Part shown: piece by piece, positions 31,684-43,699 of the stretch
Layout: each line of letters starts with the position of its first letter
Numbering within the stretch: position 1 is the first letter of the stretch
Origin: Deroplatys truncata
Lineage: Eukaryota > Arthropoda > Insecta > Mantodea > Mantidae
Assembly: GCA_030765065.1 (NCBI GenBank)
Contig: CM060985.1
Span: 7,936,001 to 8,000,000 of the forward strand
Direction of reading: 5' to 3'
Length of the DNA stretch: 64,000 nt
Position numbers and translations under genes: made by a program
Notes under the pieces: generated by a model
Told to the model about the DNA's origin: nothing
The model's database searches: none
The model's input: only the letters and a program-made list of their open reading frames with translations

Positions 31684-33894
31684 ATACTCCCTACAAACTA
31701 ACTAGTACCTATTAGTTTTCTTTTCAAAAGGTTGTAATATTGATTTATAGGTTGCTTAATCGTTGAATTTATTTTAAACCATAGTTATACAAATTATAAT
31801 TATATTTAAGAATTCCGAATGTTACAAGTACAATTTTTAATAAATATTAGCTAGTGTACTTGCGTTGAAATGTCTACTTACATATTCTGTAAGTCAATAG
31901 CATTTACAAATGTGCAGTATTTGTTCATAAGTTGTGATATTAAATCTATTTTGCTCACTTGCCATGTTCATCCTTTTCTTAAGATATCTGCCTGTAGTTT
32001 TCCTTTTTCCATGTTTAGTTAATTGCATTAGTTTGGGGCAGCTTGGATCATCCAGTCTGTGATAGTCTTCCATGTCCTCTTAGCATTGTTGTTAAGGGAA
32101 TTCTTTGTTTTATTCTCTGGGCTATGTTAAGGAAATTCTTTTTTTTTACTTCACCTTTTATTCTGCTTTGCCATTCACTTTCCAAATGGTATCTTGTCAT
32201 AAATCTCACTTTATTGTTTGTTGTAATCTTTTTACCTTCTCTACTACTAGTGGTGTAGATAATGGGGAGTCCAGACCCCCTGGACACCCCCCAAAATATA
32301 AAAAGGTGAAAAAACTAAAAATGGAAACAAAAATCAAAATTGCAAATAGCAGTAAAGCAATAATGTGGATGCTGCTAAATTAAAATTAAATATATATTCC
32401 TTATGTGCATAGCCATAAAAAGCCCAAGGCTGGGAAACAACTGGCACCAGTTTCTTAATATGGCAGCTCCTTTATGCTACAACCATAATCCTGGCTTTCC
32501 CTTTAATGTAAATAACTATGCTACTTATAAATGTAGGGTTCATTCCAACCTGATCTTGTGTAGTGTACTTCAGCTGGTGCTATATTGTTTGCAATTGACA
32601 AATAGTGCAGTCCTGGCTGCAACCAAGGACACGTGTGTGGTGGGGAAGTGTGCAGCATAAGATTTGTTGGTTAACCTAATAGTCAGGGAGCATGGAATAG
32701 GGTGATCACTTTGACTTTCATGATATAAACAGCACCATCTGTTGGTTTTATAGTAAATGTTTGCCTCACTTCTGGTCATCCATATATTGAACGTTTCACT
32801 GCTGTGTTTCAACTGGTGAATGCAGGTAAACGGTGCTATAGGGAGAAACAATGAATTCCCTTCAGTCTCTTCTAGTACCACTAACTTTTTCAACACTAAA
32901 CTTGAAAGGTCTTGGTAGACCTACACCAAACTTAAAGATCACTCAGCTGTTAAAACAGAAACAAGATGTTTAAACTGGATATGTGTGGTTGTGATATTAA
33001 GAACACCCTATTTTGCTTTCCTTGGGTTTTATTTGGTAGTGAAGACACACTGAAGATCGGCACATAAAACGTGGTGATAATGGTTTTTAGCATCTTCACA
33101 ACTTCCCCAAAAAACATGGTTTATAATAGCACAGCTATCACTAAACATGCTGATGATATTTGGAAGTGTGTAATTTTTAATAACAAACATTTATGTAGCA
33201 AAACTGTCGGTGCAGTCTTTATTACTTTAACAAATGAAATTGCAGCTACATATAGCTTCATGAACCACCAGCTGCCCCTGGAAACAACAAACGCAGATCA
33301 CAGCTGACACACATGCGTAATAAAAACACAAACAACACAATCACTATATACATAAAGTGGATCGGACAATATATAAAGTCCTTGCGACTTTGATCGCTCC
33401 CATATAGTTGAAGAGTTTTACAGGCAACCGACGACCCTCTTTGCACCATCAGTGGCTCTGCGTCACTGGGAACAGATTGACTACATTGAAGGCTTACAAA
33501 ACTTAGAACTATGAAATAACATAGCTGCCAGGACCTCTTGTATTTAACATACTTACAATGTATATCTTGAATTTTCTGTGAAGTCCTTTTCATGCTGCAG
33601 GACTTTTGTTTAATCTGGAAACATCAAGTGATAGATGAAAACGTGCTTCACAAGAAAGTGTGTACGTGTCTCTCTCTCTCTTCTTTTTCTTGCTTCTCAA
33701 TATTCTGATGTTAGATTTTCAAAAGCCATAAGAGAGTCACAATTTAGGAGAAGTTGCAAGTCCATTTTTTCTTCCTTGGAGCACAATATGGAGTTGTTAC
33801 TATTCCAATTTTGTAAAGATGTTTATTCAAACAATCATGTCCTGTGCTAAGTCAGAATGCAGAAGATTTTCTTGGTAAACAGGAATTATTGATG
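31684..33894. other. Unassigned interval
   Basis: About 2.2 kb without a recognisable gene or repeat. Open frames of 70-111 codons on both strands at 32043-33593 overlap each other, show no domain and are likely chance. Confidence 0.45.
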
Positions 33895-34440
33895 CATCAT
33901 TTAACATATGTTTTCCATTTTGATTGTTCATTTTGAAGTGTTATCGGTTGGTTATAATCGGAAATGATTTTTCTTTTTATGATTCGTTTAACTGATTCAT
34001 ATGAAAAATTTTGTTTTATCATATAGTTGATTTTAGGTCCTTTCTTTGCTAAAATATCTGCCATTTCATTTCCAAAAACACAGCAGTATGCAGAAATCCA
34101 CTGTAAGACTATACTTTTATTTAGGTTCTGTATTTGTTTGATCTTCATCATTTTGGGCTGAGTAGTAGAACCAATAGCTTGGAGTGCAGGTTTAGGATCA
34201 GACAGAATAACTACATTTTTGCATTTATGTAACCATGGAAATACATTTTGAAGTTATGTATATATGGTATCAATTTCACCATCAAAATTGCTTGTACGTT
34301 TGTCTACTTTTTTATAAAGGAAAAAGAGTTAACAAAATGCACCAGCTCTTCATGACCCAGAAGAGAGCCATCAGTATAGATATGAATACAGTCGCTTAGT
34401 GGGTACATTGTATTGAGGGTTTCAAGGGTAAAAGCTGGGA
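33895..34440 (-). pseudogene. RNase H domain relic of a non-LTR retrotransposon
   Basis: RNase H degrades the RNA strand of RNA/DNA hybrids and is found at the C-terminus of I-, R1- and related LINE clades. On the minus strand shifted frames give IHIYTDGSLLGHEE (first Asp, ~34380), NFDGEIDTIY (Glu, ~34270), VVILSDPKPALQAIGS (Asp, ~34190) and then an open frame 33897-34151 with VLQWISAYCCVFGNEMADIL (last Asp). All four catalytic positions are recognisable, but the reading frame is broken at least twice. WIPAHCGVFGNE is the canonical form, so A/Y and C substitutions have accumulated. No RT is adjacent. Confidence 0.82.
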
Positions 34441-34499
34441 CTTATAATAATATAATAATTTTTGTTGATATAAAGATTATATTTATTATTTATATTTAT

Positions 34500-34610
34500 A
34501 AATCGCTTGGTGCCAAATCCAGACTGTAGGGAGGGTGTTTGAATTGTTCCCCCAAATGATACAATTAGATCTTGAGTTTGTTTGGCTGTGTGTCTAACAC
34601 ACTTTTATCA
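34500..34610 (-). pseudogene. mariner transposase scrap
   Basis: The minus strand reads TAKQTQDLIVSFG and, after a shift, EQFKHPPYSLDLAPSD, matching the segment from after HDNARPH to the third Asp box of a mariner different from the others in this window. It is only ~110 bp long and flanked by AT-rich DNA. Confidence 0.7.
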
Positions 34611-35550
34611 CTCCATTATTGTTTCCCCATAAACTCACACAATTGGGGTTCTTGCATTCATTGATCTGACTTCACAGTCAATGTTTGTTTGATTATTTTG
34701 AGCATTTAAAAATGCTCCAACAGCAGGAAAACAAAGTGGCATTTGCTCACAGCCACGTGTGGCTTCCTAATGATTGGAGGAATGATTGTGCCTGCTCAAA
34801 ATCACAACTGCAGCGTGGCAGTGGCAAAATATTAAAATGGCACTTACTTCAAAAACACACCTTGTACTTTATTATGCATATTCTATATAACATTTAACAA
34901 TAAGCAACTACATAAATCAGACAGGATATTAAATCTTTATGATTCACAAGTTATTCTATACCTTCCTGATGCGACGATGAATCCAGTCGCCATTCACACT
35001 AAATACAACAATCAGACGAGGTTCAGAATCCTAATACATTCATATATTGGAGACTTTAAATTGCTATTGAAACTACAGCCATAAGATTTTCATTTGAAAA
35101 CATTACAGGTAATGATAATAACCTCAATGAGTTGGTCGTAAGGAAATTATTAAACCCTGATAACACATTTGAAACACATGCAGATGAGAATGCTAGAAAG
35201 TCTTCAAGTGGAAATTAAAATAATAAAACTTGCAAATATAGAAACAAGAAACTTGACAAGCAGGATGTATAATAAAAACACAACTCCGGGCAAACATGAT
35301 AATGTTACATATTATTTAAAAATTTCTAGAAGATGCAAACAATCAGAAACAGGAAACGAATAACAGCACAGAAACAGAAACATCACAAAGAAAGTGTCCA
35401 GTTCTTTAGCAAACGTAACAACACAATTATAAATATTTTTTTAAAACCTTAGTCAATGGGAATTAACTCTCCTTGTACAGTTCAACTTATAGAAAGAAAC
35501 AACTGAACATCACATTTGGAAATTTCTTTCAGAATGGAAAGTTCTGATGT
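34611..35550. other. Unassigned interval
   Basis: No supported gene. A short perfect hairpin GAGCATTTAAAAATGCTC lies at about 34698-34716. Confidence 0.45.
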
Positions 35551-36250
35551 GTTGCATTCACATGACTTTCTCTACTTACTCTTCTTCCAAAAGCTTATTC
35601 GTGCGTCTACTGCTTGTTGATCAGGATAAAACTTATTGCGTTTCATTGCAGGTGCAAGAACAATACAGTAGGTTAAAGCGATAGTCTGATATTTAAAAAG
35701 TGGTTCACTATGTGATGGCTTGGAAATTGCATGATGTTTGAATGACCACCAGTAAAAACTGAATAGTGACTTTTCACATGAAAAAAGTATAAGTATTTAA
35801 AAATTCAAGAATATCTCGGAAATGGTTAATGCCACAAAAATTATAGTTCATATAAATTGTGTACTTCAACAAGATTTTGTGAGTAAGATTTTGTCTATCT
35901 GTTGTGATTTATGAATTATACAAAAGTCATTCAGAATGAAGAGGACTTCACAGGCTATATGCACAAAATCTCGTTAAAGGAGATAACATTTTATGCAAAA
36001 TAAAATTTTTCTGCCATTAACCATTTACAAGATACTTTTTGTTACTGGTTTGAATTTTCAAATAATTACAGTTTATTTGAAGTGGGAAGTTGCTATTCGT
36101 TTTTTCTTGTGATGAAATTTCATATCCAACCCACTTTATAAAAATTGAACTATTACTTTAGCCTACTGTATTCTTCTTATACCTACAACAAAATGTGTAA
36201 TGAAATTTTATCTCAGTTAATGAGAAGTAGTGATACGGTAATTTGTATCA
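35551..36250. repeat. Dispersed repeat family A, two halves in opposite orientation
   Basis: 35551-35945 runs in the plus orientation (starts 'ttgcattcacatgactttct', then 'atatctcggaaatggttaat' and 'gccacaaaaatta'). From about 35946 to 36250 the sequence runs in the minus orientation ('ctgccattaaccatttacaa', 'ggtttgaattttcaa', 'tttagcctactgtattcttc'). The join lies at 'cattcagaatgaagaggact', and similar join sequence is seen at 61113-61180. Confidence 0.55.
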
Positions 36251-36459
36251 CAAATTACTTAAATGTAAATAATGATTGTAATATGAATATGTATTTTTTA
36301 TGTGACATTGACTTCCGATGTTTATTAATTGTAATTATTATTGGTAAATAATAATATACGGCTTTACTGAAACTGTCAATAATAACGCAATAATGCAGCG
36401 ATGGGGTGAGCTGTTTATCATTACTGGGAACAAGGAAGTTACGTAATGTTTCGCGCGGT

Positions 36460-36640
36460 TTTGGTAGAACCTTCTAGAATGTTTCCCTAAAAGCAATATG
36501 TATTCGTGGTTTTCATTGGATATTAAAATAGACGCTAATGTTGGCGCGTTTTATTAGCCAATAGCAGTTCATTTATAATCTTTAGGCATGTCGAGGAGTG
36601 GGAGTATATAAAGTCGAGTCCGTGGTAGATCGCCCCCAGT
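36460..36640 (+). promoter_or_regulatory. Heat-shock-type Pol II promoter-like block (HSE, CCAAT, TATA, Inr)
   Basis: In order: a heat-shock element at 36466-36485 (aGAAccTTCtaGAAtgTTTC, three perfect NGAAN units and one with a mismatch), ATTGG (36515-36519), CCAAT (36558-36562), TATATAAA (36605-36612), and CCCAGTTC with its A at 36638, 33 bp from the first T of the TATA box, a good initiator position. The downstream leader is A-rich and lacks the start of an Hsp coding region. It could be the orphaned promoter of a heat-shock gene or the U3/R part of a retroelement LTR. The element matches are seen directly; activity is inference. Confidence 0.6.
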
Positions 36641-36794
36641 TCAACAAGATTCTCAATACCTTACACGTCGGTCCCCTCAGTTCATCAAAATTTCGTGTAC
36701 ACTACATGTCGTCAGTCAGTCCTTCAGTTCGTCAAGTCACGCGCAGCAGAATTACGAGAATTATTATAAAGTTAATTCTACACAAAGTTGAAAT

Positions 36795-37130
36795 ACATAA
36801 TTAAAAGTGATAAGTAAGAAGTTATTACAAACAGTTTCAGTTTGGCGAGTATCTAAATCAATTTGTAAAAGTGTTAGTGAACGTGTTTCGACAATAAAAA
36901 TTATAAAACCAATTTTCTTCATTAAGTATATTTTCTGGATAAAAGATTCCTTTCCGTTTCACAACCTGCAATAGAGATACATGTTCTACCAAGATAAGAT
37001 GATAGCTAGCCGGAGGACAATATACAAAACTTTAAATTCTTTCGAACCCTAATTGATGCACATTGCTACGCCAGATGGAGCTACAAACCAGACAAAGGAG
37101 TGATGTCACAAGATGGCAACGCGTGAAGTA
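36795..37130 (+). repeat. Dispersed repeat family C, copy 2
   Basis: Inverted relative to 5745-6074, ~85% alike by eye. It lies directly downstream of the promoter-like block, in the same direction as predicted transcription, and contains an AATAAA at about 36893-36898. The other copy has no promoter block attached. Confidence 0.7.
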
Positions 37131-37169
37131 AACACAAAAACATACTACGTAAGCATTAATACCGTTACA

Positions 37170-37235
37170 GTAGACAGAAGAAGACGCTCTTGTAAGAATA
37201 GTTTGTAGATGACTAAGTAGAGAAAGTCATGTGAA
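37170..37235 (-). repeat. Family A terminal fragment
   Basis: 'gtaagaatagtttgtagatg' then 'gtagagaaagtcatgtgaat' matches the terminal 60 bp of the copies at 20345 and 23500. Confidence 0.55.
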
Positions 37236-37807
37236 TGCATACATTCTATTTTTTTCAATACCATTCTTACAATGAATGGTGGATGTTGATGATATATTAA
37301 ATCCGGGAAAGAAATGTTTCAGATTCTACTTTAGGGCACCATGTTTTTACATTTCTGGCAACAGAGGAAAATGTCAGTCAGGAAGTTGATTCAACAGGTT
37401 TCAAACCGTGGACCTGCATCTTAATGACCTTGCCCACCATGTTGATATATTTTCCGTTAAGTATAAGCATTCAGCATTTTCAAACATTAAACCCTGCAAT
37501 ATTTATTTAACTTCTCTATTATAAAATGTTCAAAAACCAAAGTTATTTTAATCTTAAGAGGCAGAAAAAATTTGAAACATTACTCCTTATGGTTATAAAC
37601 AAGAAGTTCTATCCAGAGGCATAGCTAGGGGGGAGCATTTTGGGGTAGGAACCCCCTTCCTTGCTAACAAAATGTAAAAATGATTAGCAAAAATAGCTTT
37701 ATTAAAATAACAGCAGTATTTTTAGGTTGTTGGTAACAAATTGCTTCCTAATCATATATTCCTATGAGATGTATAATCCCAATCATATACCGCTATATTT
37801 ATGCCAC
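37236..37807. other. Unassigned interval with a tRNA-promoter-like motif
   Basis: Near 37395-37450 the minus strand carries GGTTTGAAACC, a fair match to a Pol III B box, preceded by 'catggtgggcaaggtcatta'. It could be a worn SINE head. No gene is visible. Confidence 0.35.
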
Positions 37808-38080
37808 ATGTCTCAGACTGTTGTCCTCTGTAGACTAGTGGTACCGTGCTAACCTCTAGTTACCAAGGTTGCGGGTTCAAACCCGGGCGTAAAAATCCTT
37901 GGCATGACTTCCTTCGGAAGGCAAGTAAAGCCAGTGGTCCCGTGTCATAGATTTACGGCACATAAAAGAACCTCAAGCCTGATAAAGAGGCCTCTGAGCA
38001 AAATTCCTGGTCTTTCATGCCCAATATAGAATGGGACGCTAAGGACCATAGTATTTGAGCGTCCATTAAAAAAAAAAAAT
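37808..38080 (+). mobile_element. tRNA-derived SINE, copy 4 (full length)
   Basis: SINE transcribed by Pol III. The tRNA-like head starts near 37820 with an A-box-like 'tagactagtggtaccg' and a B box 'gggttcaaaccc' (37873-37884). The body contains 'acttccttcggaaggcaagt', 'cctcaagcctgataaagagg' and 'aatatagaatgggacgctaa', and the tail ends in an A run at 38067-38079. It is the only copy of the six on the plus strand and the one with the best B box. Confidence 0.88.
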
Positions 38081-39004
38081 AATCATGTTAAGATATTTGG
38101 GGCATGTTTTTGTTCCAGTGCTAAATTTGAGTGGTTAACAAATGAGTGCAATATCTCCCAGTTCAGAACATAACATAACCCTATTTTGTAGTGAAATAAA
38201 TGCCTGCAGCAGCAATATAAAATACCTATTTCACAGTGATAATTAATTCTCATGTCACAACAAATTAGTCGCCTAGAATACACAAAACATCCTATCGTAA
38301 TTTCAATTCCATTTGCTGCACCTTAATCTGTGAATATGAAGTGGATTTATTTAAATATTTCAACTCAGGATTAATTCATTTTTATTATTTGAGTTGATAC
38401 AAATTGTTTAAAAGATGGATTCCTATATATAAGCCCCTACCCTGCTAATATTTTTATGCTATGCTACTGCTTCTGTCTGCAACGATGTTGTTAATGTAAC
38501 ATAATAAGCTTGTAAATTAGTATGTACAGATGTGATTTAGCAAATTTGTAAAATTTTCACACTCCAAACATGATAAATAGCAAATTAATTATGAATATTG
38601 TTCATCAAACAAAGAAAATCCATATGTTTTTATTATAATAAATCCTAAAGCTTTATTAGTGAATTTGCAATGATCACTAAACTTTTAATACTGAAGAGAA
38701 AATGCCAATGTGAAGCATAAACATCATAATTTAACGTAATTAAAAATGGTAGCCAGAATTTACTTAAATAGACAATAAAATAGTATGTCAAGGATTCCAA
38801 AGCAAAAATGTTTCTGAAAATGAATACTCCTGCACGAACCTGTAACATAAGTAAATATTCTGTTAGGGTCGACAAGGCATCCCCACATCACTTCTCTGGA
38901 ACTGATTATTAAGAGCTTGCAAAAATTGTTAAGTTTGTAACCTTTCTCTGAGAAATGGTACAAGTATTCAAGCAATCATCTTTTACAACTCTGGTACACA
39001 GAAG
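38081..39004. other. Unassigned AT-rich interval
   Basis: No gene or repeat could be supported. Minus-strand open frames at 38645-38975 are AT-driven. Confidence 0.45.
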
Positions 39005-39480
39005 AAGTATTGTATTCCACCCAAAAATTCATAATCAAGACTTCACCAGAAATGCATTTTTTCAGATCTCCTGAACCTGAATGAAAAGTATTTTTGAAAA
39101 TTGTCATCTGTTGCATTCACATGACTTTTTCTTCCACAAACAGAAATCCAGAGTATGTATTTTATTTGCCAGGAAAAATATTTTAAACATACAGTATATA
39201 AATCAAAACCATTAGAGCCATTTTTGGAAAATAAAAAACATGACAAATTTAGTTGGGGGGGGGTGAATTCTCTTTAAAATCTTTGTGTTGTATCCTTGGA
39301 AGATACTCAACTTAAATACCAAGTTTGATGCTTAACCGACTTTTCATTTTTGAGTTATGTTGTTCTTAGACAGACACAAACACACAGAACTTTTTCTAAA
39401 AATGCTTCTTTTGGATTCAGGGGTCTCAAAAAATGTATTTCTCAGTATAACATTTTTGGGTAGAATACACTTACTATAAA
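39005..39480 (+). repeat. Dispersed repeat family A, composite copy
   Basis: 39010-39090 is a short minus-oriented piece ('ttccacccaaaaattcataa'). 39105-39480 is plus-oriented, starting 'tgttgcattcacatgacttt' and passing through 'tttttgagttatgttgttct' and 'gggtagaatacacttac'. It contains a G9 run at 39255-39263. Confidence 0.6.
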
Positions 39481-40604
39481 AGTAGGAGTGTGCATGTAAC
39501 ATTGGATGAATGGCAAACTTTCAGCATCTTTCAGGAATGCAACACAATGATTTTCATTAAATTTGTCCCAGCCTAGAAGGAAAATACTTCTTTGGAAAAT
39601 TGAATCAAACTTGAAAGAATTCAATTTCAATCAGCTCTAACCAATGTGGAGTCAGACTTAAACCTAAAACAGCATTTATAAGGTTCTAGATTGACTACAA
39701 TCACTGTTAGCACAGACATTGAAATTAAATAAAGTTTGCTTTGTACTCTGCCAGTTGAAGACATGCATTGTGATGAAAAGCTGCAATTTTCACTCACAAT
39801 TAAAATATGGAATAATATTAAGGCAAATTGTGTAAAGAGTAATTTCATTTTCAATCTATAAAAAAGGAGGCACTGATAACAATGGTTGTCATTTCAAAGA
39901 GAAAAAAAGGTTTGTTCCATACTTACCTTGACTGATTAAATGACAGTTTGGCCAGTAGTAGGCGCTTTATGGCTATCATAATGCGTTCAGTTTATTCTGA
40001 AGAGCCACCAAGGTTTGAGCGAGATTGAAATATGATTAATATTCAAGACTTTCATTAAAGAAAAGAAAAATGGAAAGAAGAAATGAGTATGAAGTGAGCG
40101 GAGGGCAGATTACCTCTGCTCGCCTCAGTGAAACGTTAAGGTCCTATGGTTTTGAGATTTATCCGAGCTTACGTTTATGTGTTGTAAATATGAATTGGAC
40201 ATCAGAAACTGTACACTAAAGGAGGCGAGAATGAACATTACATGCACGTCTAAATGTTAAGTTTTTAATGATGATGCATACAGATTAATTCTTAAAAGAA
40301 GGAGCACAAATATTAATATTTTTGCAGATTATGCTAATACAGTTTGCGTTGACAGTTTCTTCTGCACATGCACAGTATTAATAAAACGGAGTACTTTGTT
40401 GACAAATTTTGATGATTTTGCTATACAACAAACTGTGTGTGGTATAGTGTTTTAAATATTAACATCTCCACTCTTATATTGATTTTCATTATTTAAGTCA
40501 CTATTTTTTACCATCTTAACTATAAGGTAAATGTGGAACTGTTACCAGAGAAAGTTGCAGGGAACACATCCTAATGCAGAGCGGTCATTTCATAGCTCGC
40601 CTGC
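39481..40604. other. Unassigned interval
   Basis: No gene supported. A strong 5' splice-site match (AAG then GTAAGTAT on the minus strand, at about 39919-39929) is noted but has no convincing exon behind it. Confidence 0.45.
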
Positions 40605-41504
40605 GGATCGCATGTATGGACTAATAATATGACAAGAACAGCAACAATAATAAGAAAACTGTAAAGTATTTAAACACAACACAGATGTTTGAATAAGCTT
40701 TCACTTTTGAGATGCACAATGTACAAACTCTAATCTTTATGGCAGCAACTGACAGTTGACATTCACAGCCTTGAGTGGGTCATTGACTGCTACTGAACTA
40801 GCGGAAAATACCAAGGTCACTGCAGTACAAGCAAATCATGCATACATGTAATCGTGGCTGGGTTATGAAACAAGCGCTCTATTATGCTAAGTCCAGTTTT
40901 TTATACTTTCATCATAAATTCAGAAGTTCATGCTCTTAATGTCAGAATATAAATAAGTTCATCTCCTTATACATAAAACCAAAATATATCAGAAGTATGT
41001 TAAATATAACAGTCTAAAGTTATATAACGACTTACCTGTATATCTAAGGAACATTAAAACACAATTACATAAATTCCCGCTTTTAAATCATTTTTATTCA
41101 CTTGAGGAATTCAATGAATTAGTGTCTGCTAATAAATATCTAAAAGTAATATATGTATTTAACATTGTGTTATCTTTGATTCAGGTATCAAGGACATAGA
41201 ATCTGGTACAAATCACACGTTACTTTAGCTTTAATGTCACTTGAATTGTATCACTTTGATATTATTTGGTGTTTTGACAAATCCCAAAACAATATCTTTT
41301 ACTGTGAATAAAATAAATAGAGTAGATCTGCATGCTGATGCTGTAGGTACATATGAGATGAATATTAAACTTTTTCATCTGATTGAAGCATCCGTATAAA
41401 CCTTCAAGAAAATCACATCCTACCTTAGTGTTCTGGGTATTATTAATTTCCAGGCTTTATAGTTAACGCTGTTACGTTAATTTGGATTTCACCAAGTTTT
41501 AAAG

Positions 41505-41585
41505 TTCAATCAGACTTGAGCTGGGGCTCAAACCATGGATCCTTGAGTTTCTATGCTGGTGCTGTATCACTGAGCTACCATGGTA
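41505..41585 (-). repeat. tRNA-like module in left arm
   Basis: The minus strand reads 'accatggtagctcagtgata' (A-box-like) and 'atggtttgagccccag' (B-box-like). The stems of a real tRNA do not form, so it is a SINE-like head and not a tRNA gene. Confidence 0.55.
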
Positions 41586-41799
41586 CATTAACCTCCAAGG
41601 TACCGGATCTTAATGCTGGATTACTTATCATTTGTCTGAAACAATACACAAGTTATCAAAACTACGAGATACTTGAACTTGTGTTATTACAGCTTATTCA
41701 AACACTTCAGTAATATTGTATAACAATAACAACATTATTGTTATGTTCAACAGCAGCACACCTCACATCTTGGTATAGAAATTTAAAAAACTCGAATGT

Positions 41800-42835
41800 G
41801 CAACTCTCACATGACTTCTCTACCCATTCAAAGTTCACATGACTCCTTGTATATTACTTTATTCATTTATTCTTCTATCCACATTACATTGCTTACGTTT
41901 ACAAATAATCTCAAATTCAGCAATAGGTGCTAAGTTACACAGAACATGTGGAAACAACATTCACAACTTTATTGGAAGCACTGAGGAATAAATTCATAAT
42001 AATGAGCTCCTTCGGAGGGAAAAATAAAGAAATGCTTAAGCATCTACCATCAGACAACAGAGTTAATTTGGAAACATAATCATACAACATGGGATATCGT
42101 AAAATGGCTAACACTACAAAACAATTATTATTTGACACAAACAGTATATTTTAATGACGTCTATATTTTTTCTAAGTAAATGTTTGCCTATATGGTATGG
42201 TTTTGCAGTTTTATAAAATCCAATGGAAAGGAAATTCACTTTTAATTTATCATGCCAATATCTCAAAACCCTTAAAACTGTTTTAAATGAAACAAAATAA
42301 AATACAAAATGATATTTAGTGTTAGATGAATACTTTGTGTTAAGTTAAAATTAAATTGAGTTTTATTTATGGACGCTCTTTAACTGCTATGGTCCTTAGC
42401 ATCCCACTCTATATTGGGTATTAAAGACGGGTAATTTTGCTCAGAGGCCACTTCATCAGGCTTGAGGTTCTTTTACGTGCCATAAATCTACGACACAGGA
42501 CCACCTGCTTTACTTCCCTTCCAAAGGAAGCCATGCTAAGGGTTTTTATACCCAAAAAATCCATCGCCCTCTGCCAGGTTTGAATTCACGACCGCGGTAG
42601 CTGCTAGCATGGTAACCACTACACCATGGAGGACGACAACATATTAGTGTTAGGGTGAATACCTTGTGTATGTTTTCTTTAGTGTTAGATGAATATCTTT
42701 GTGTGTATGTAAACACTTGTCTGGATTCAAGAAACCTCAAAACACACTTTTCCAGTGAAATATCGGTATCAAATCTTTGGGCCACATTCACCACTTCCTC
42801 TACCTTAAGTAACTAAGCGGTAGAGAAAATAAAAA
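41800..42835 (+). repeat. Dispersed repeat family A inside left arm, split by SINE
   Basis: It starts 'ctctcacatgacttctctac' and ends 'cggtagagaaaataaaaaca', so both terminal motifs are present. Removal of the SINE (42345-42645) leaves ~735 bp, close to the other long copies. The equivalent copy in the right arm is 56335-57000. Confidence 0.65.
42345..42645 (-). mobile_element. tRNA-derived SINE, copy 5 (full length, with target duplication)
   Basis: The minus-strand head reads 'ctccatggtgtagtggttac' (A box TGGTGTAGTGG) and 'gaattcaaacc' (B box). The body and the AAATAAAACTCAATTTAATT tail match copy 4. Flanking sequence 'ttagtgttagatgaatactt' (~42317) and 'ttagtgttagggtgaatacc' (~42645) is a probable ~20-bp target duplication. 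A third similar stretch at ~42682 suggests a local tandem duplication. The right arm has only one such stretch and no SINE. Confidence 0.88.
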
Positions 42836-43699
42836 CAAAGTTTATGCCATAAGTAAACACTGATTTACATCTACCATGGCCATGACAATCACTAATCTTC
42901 ATGTATAAAACCAGCAGATGCTAACAGCATATTTTCTCTTGTGTGTAAAATTGAAAACTGCATGGAATATATTTAGAAAAACCACATTATTTAGAAAAAC
43001 TGTAAACTACAACAGTTTGCTATTAATAGAAAGAATAAATTATGCATGCATAAATATTATTAATGGAAAAATAAATAAAATAAATTAATTAATAAATAAA
43101 GCTAGCTGATAATGAAAGCAAAATTATTTACAGTAGTAAAGGACAAATTTATGAAAATGTTAGTAATCTTATAAAATTATGATAAATGACAGCTGTATGT
43201 AAATAAAATGTATTCTTTAAATATATTGAATTCTGAGTAACGCATTCAGAAACTCATTTTTGAAATTAATACAAAAATATTGAATGTCCATTATGACACC
43301 ACATGCCATGTTTAAACACAATGAAACAAATTATTTAAATGTTACAATGTAATATTTGTGGAGAGTCAAGGTTTGCATACCTTAGCATTTTGTGAATAAG
43401 TCCTCAACACACGCAGGGTTTCAAATTTCAAACACGCGGAATTTGCGCTACGCAGTTTGTTAGCGCATGGAATGGACTTTACCAACAGAGGGGAGTCCGG
43501 CACGGAATTGTGGAACGAAAGATGGCTTGGGAAACAATTTTGAATTAATATAGTGCTCATCCTTGTACCTGATTTCTTATTTAATGTCAGAATTAGCATA
43601 TGTAGATAAATAAGTGTTTCTATTTTATGTGCAAATATGCCCTCCCGCCATTTGCAGGCAAATAAAATTGTTGAGAAACAATGGAAATCAATGTTTTTT

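Larger units (their letters stand above)
40605..43695 (+). repeat. Left arm of a 3-kb imperfect inverted pair (family E)
   Basis: Aligns in reverse with 55520-58020. Landmarks in order: 'ggactaataatatgacaaga', 'gataagctttcac'-type sequence, 'gtgtctgctaataaatatct', 'acaaatcccaaaacaatatc', 'aaaccatggatccttgagtt', 'taccatggtacattaacctc', 'caatgggataatt'-type stretches, 'cttgtctggattcaagaaac', 'ttagcattttgtgaataagt' and 'gatggcttgggaaacaattt'. It contains a family A copy (41800-42835) and, within that, SINE copy 5, absent from the right arm. The arms may be two insertions of one long repeat rather than a segmental duplication, because a third fragment occurs at 59160-59250. Confidence 0.8.

Noticed and set aside
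32043-33593. Host gene exons
   Set aside because: Several overlapping 70-111 codon frames on both strands without splice structure, conserved motif or shared codon bias.
39919-40010. Exon end on the minus strand before GTAAGTAT
   Set aside because: The donor matches the consensus, but the preceding open frame is only ~18 codons, no acceptor or further exon is seen, and such 8-mers are expected by chance in 128 kb of strands.
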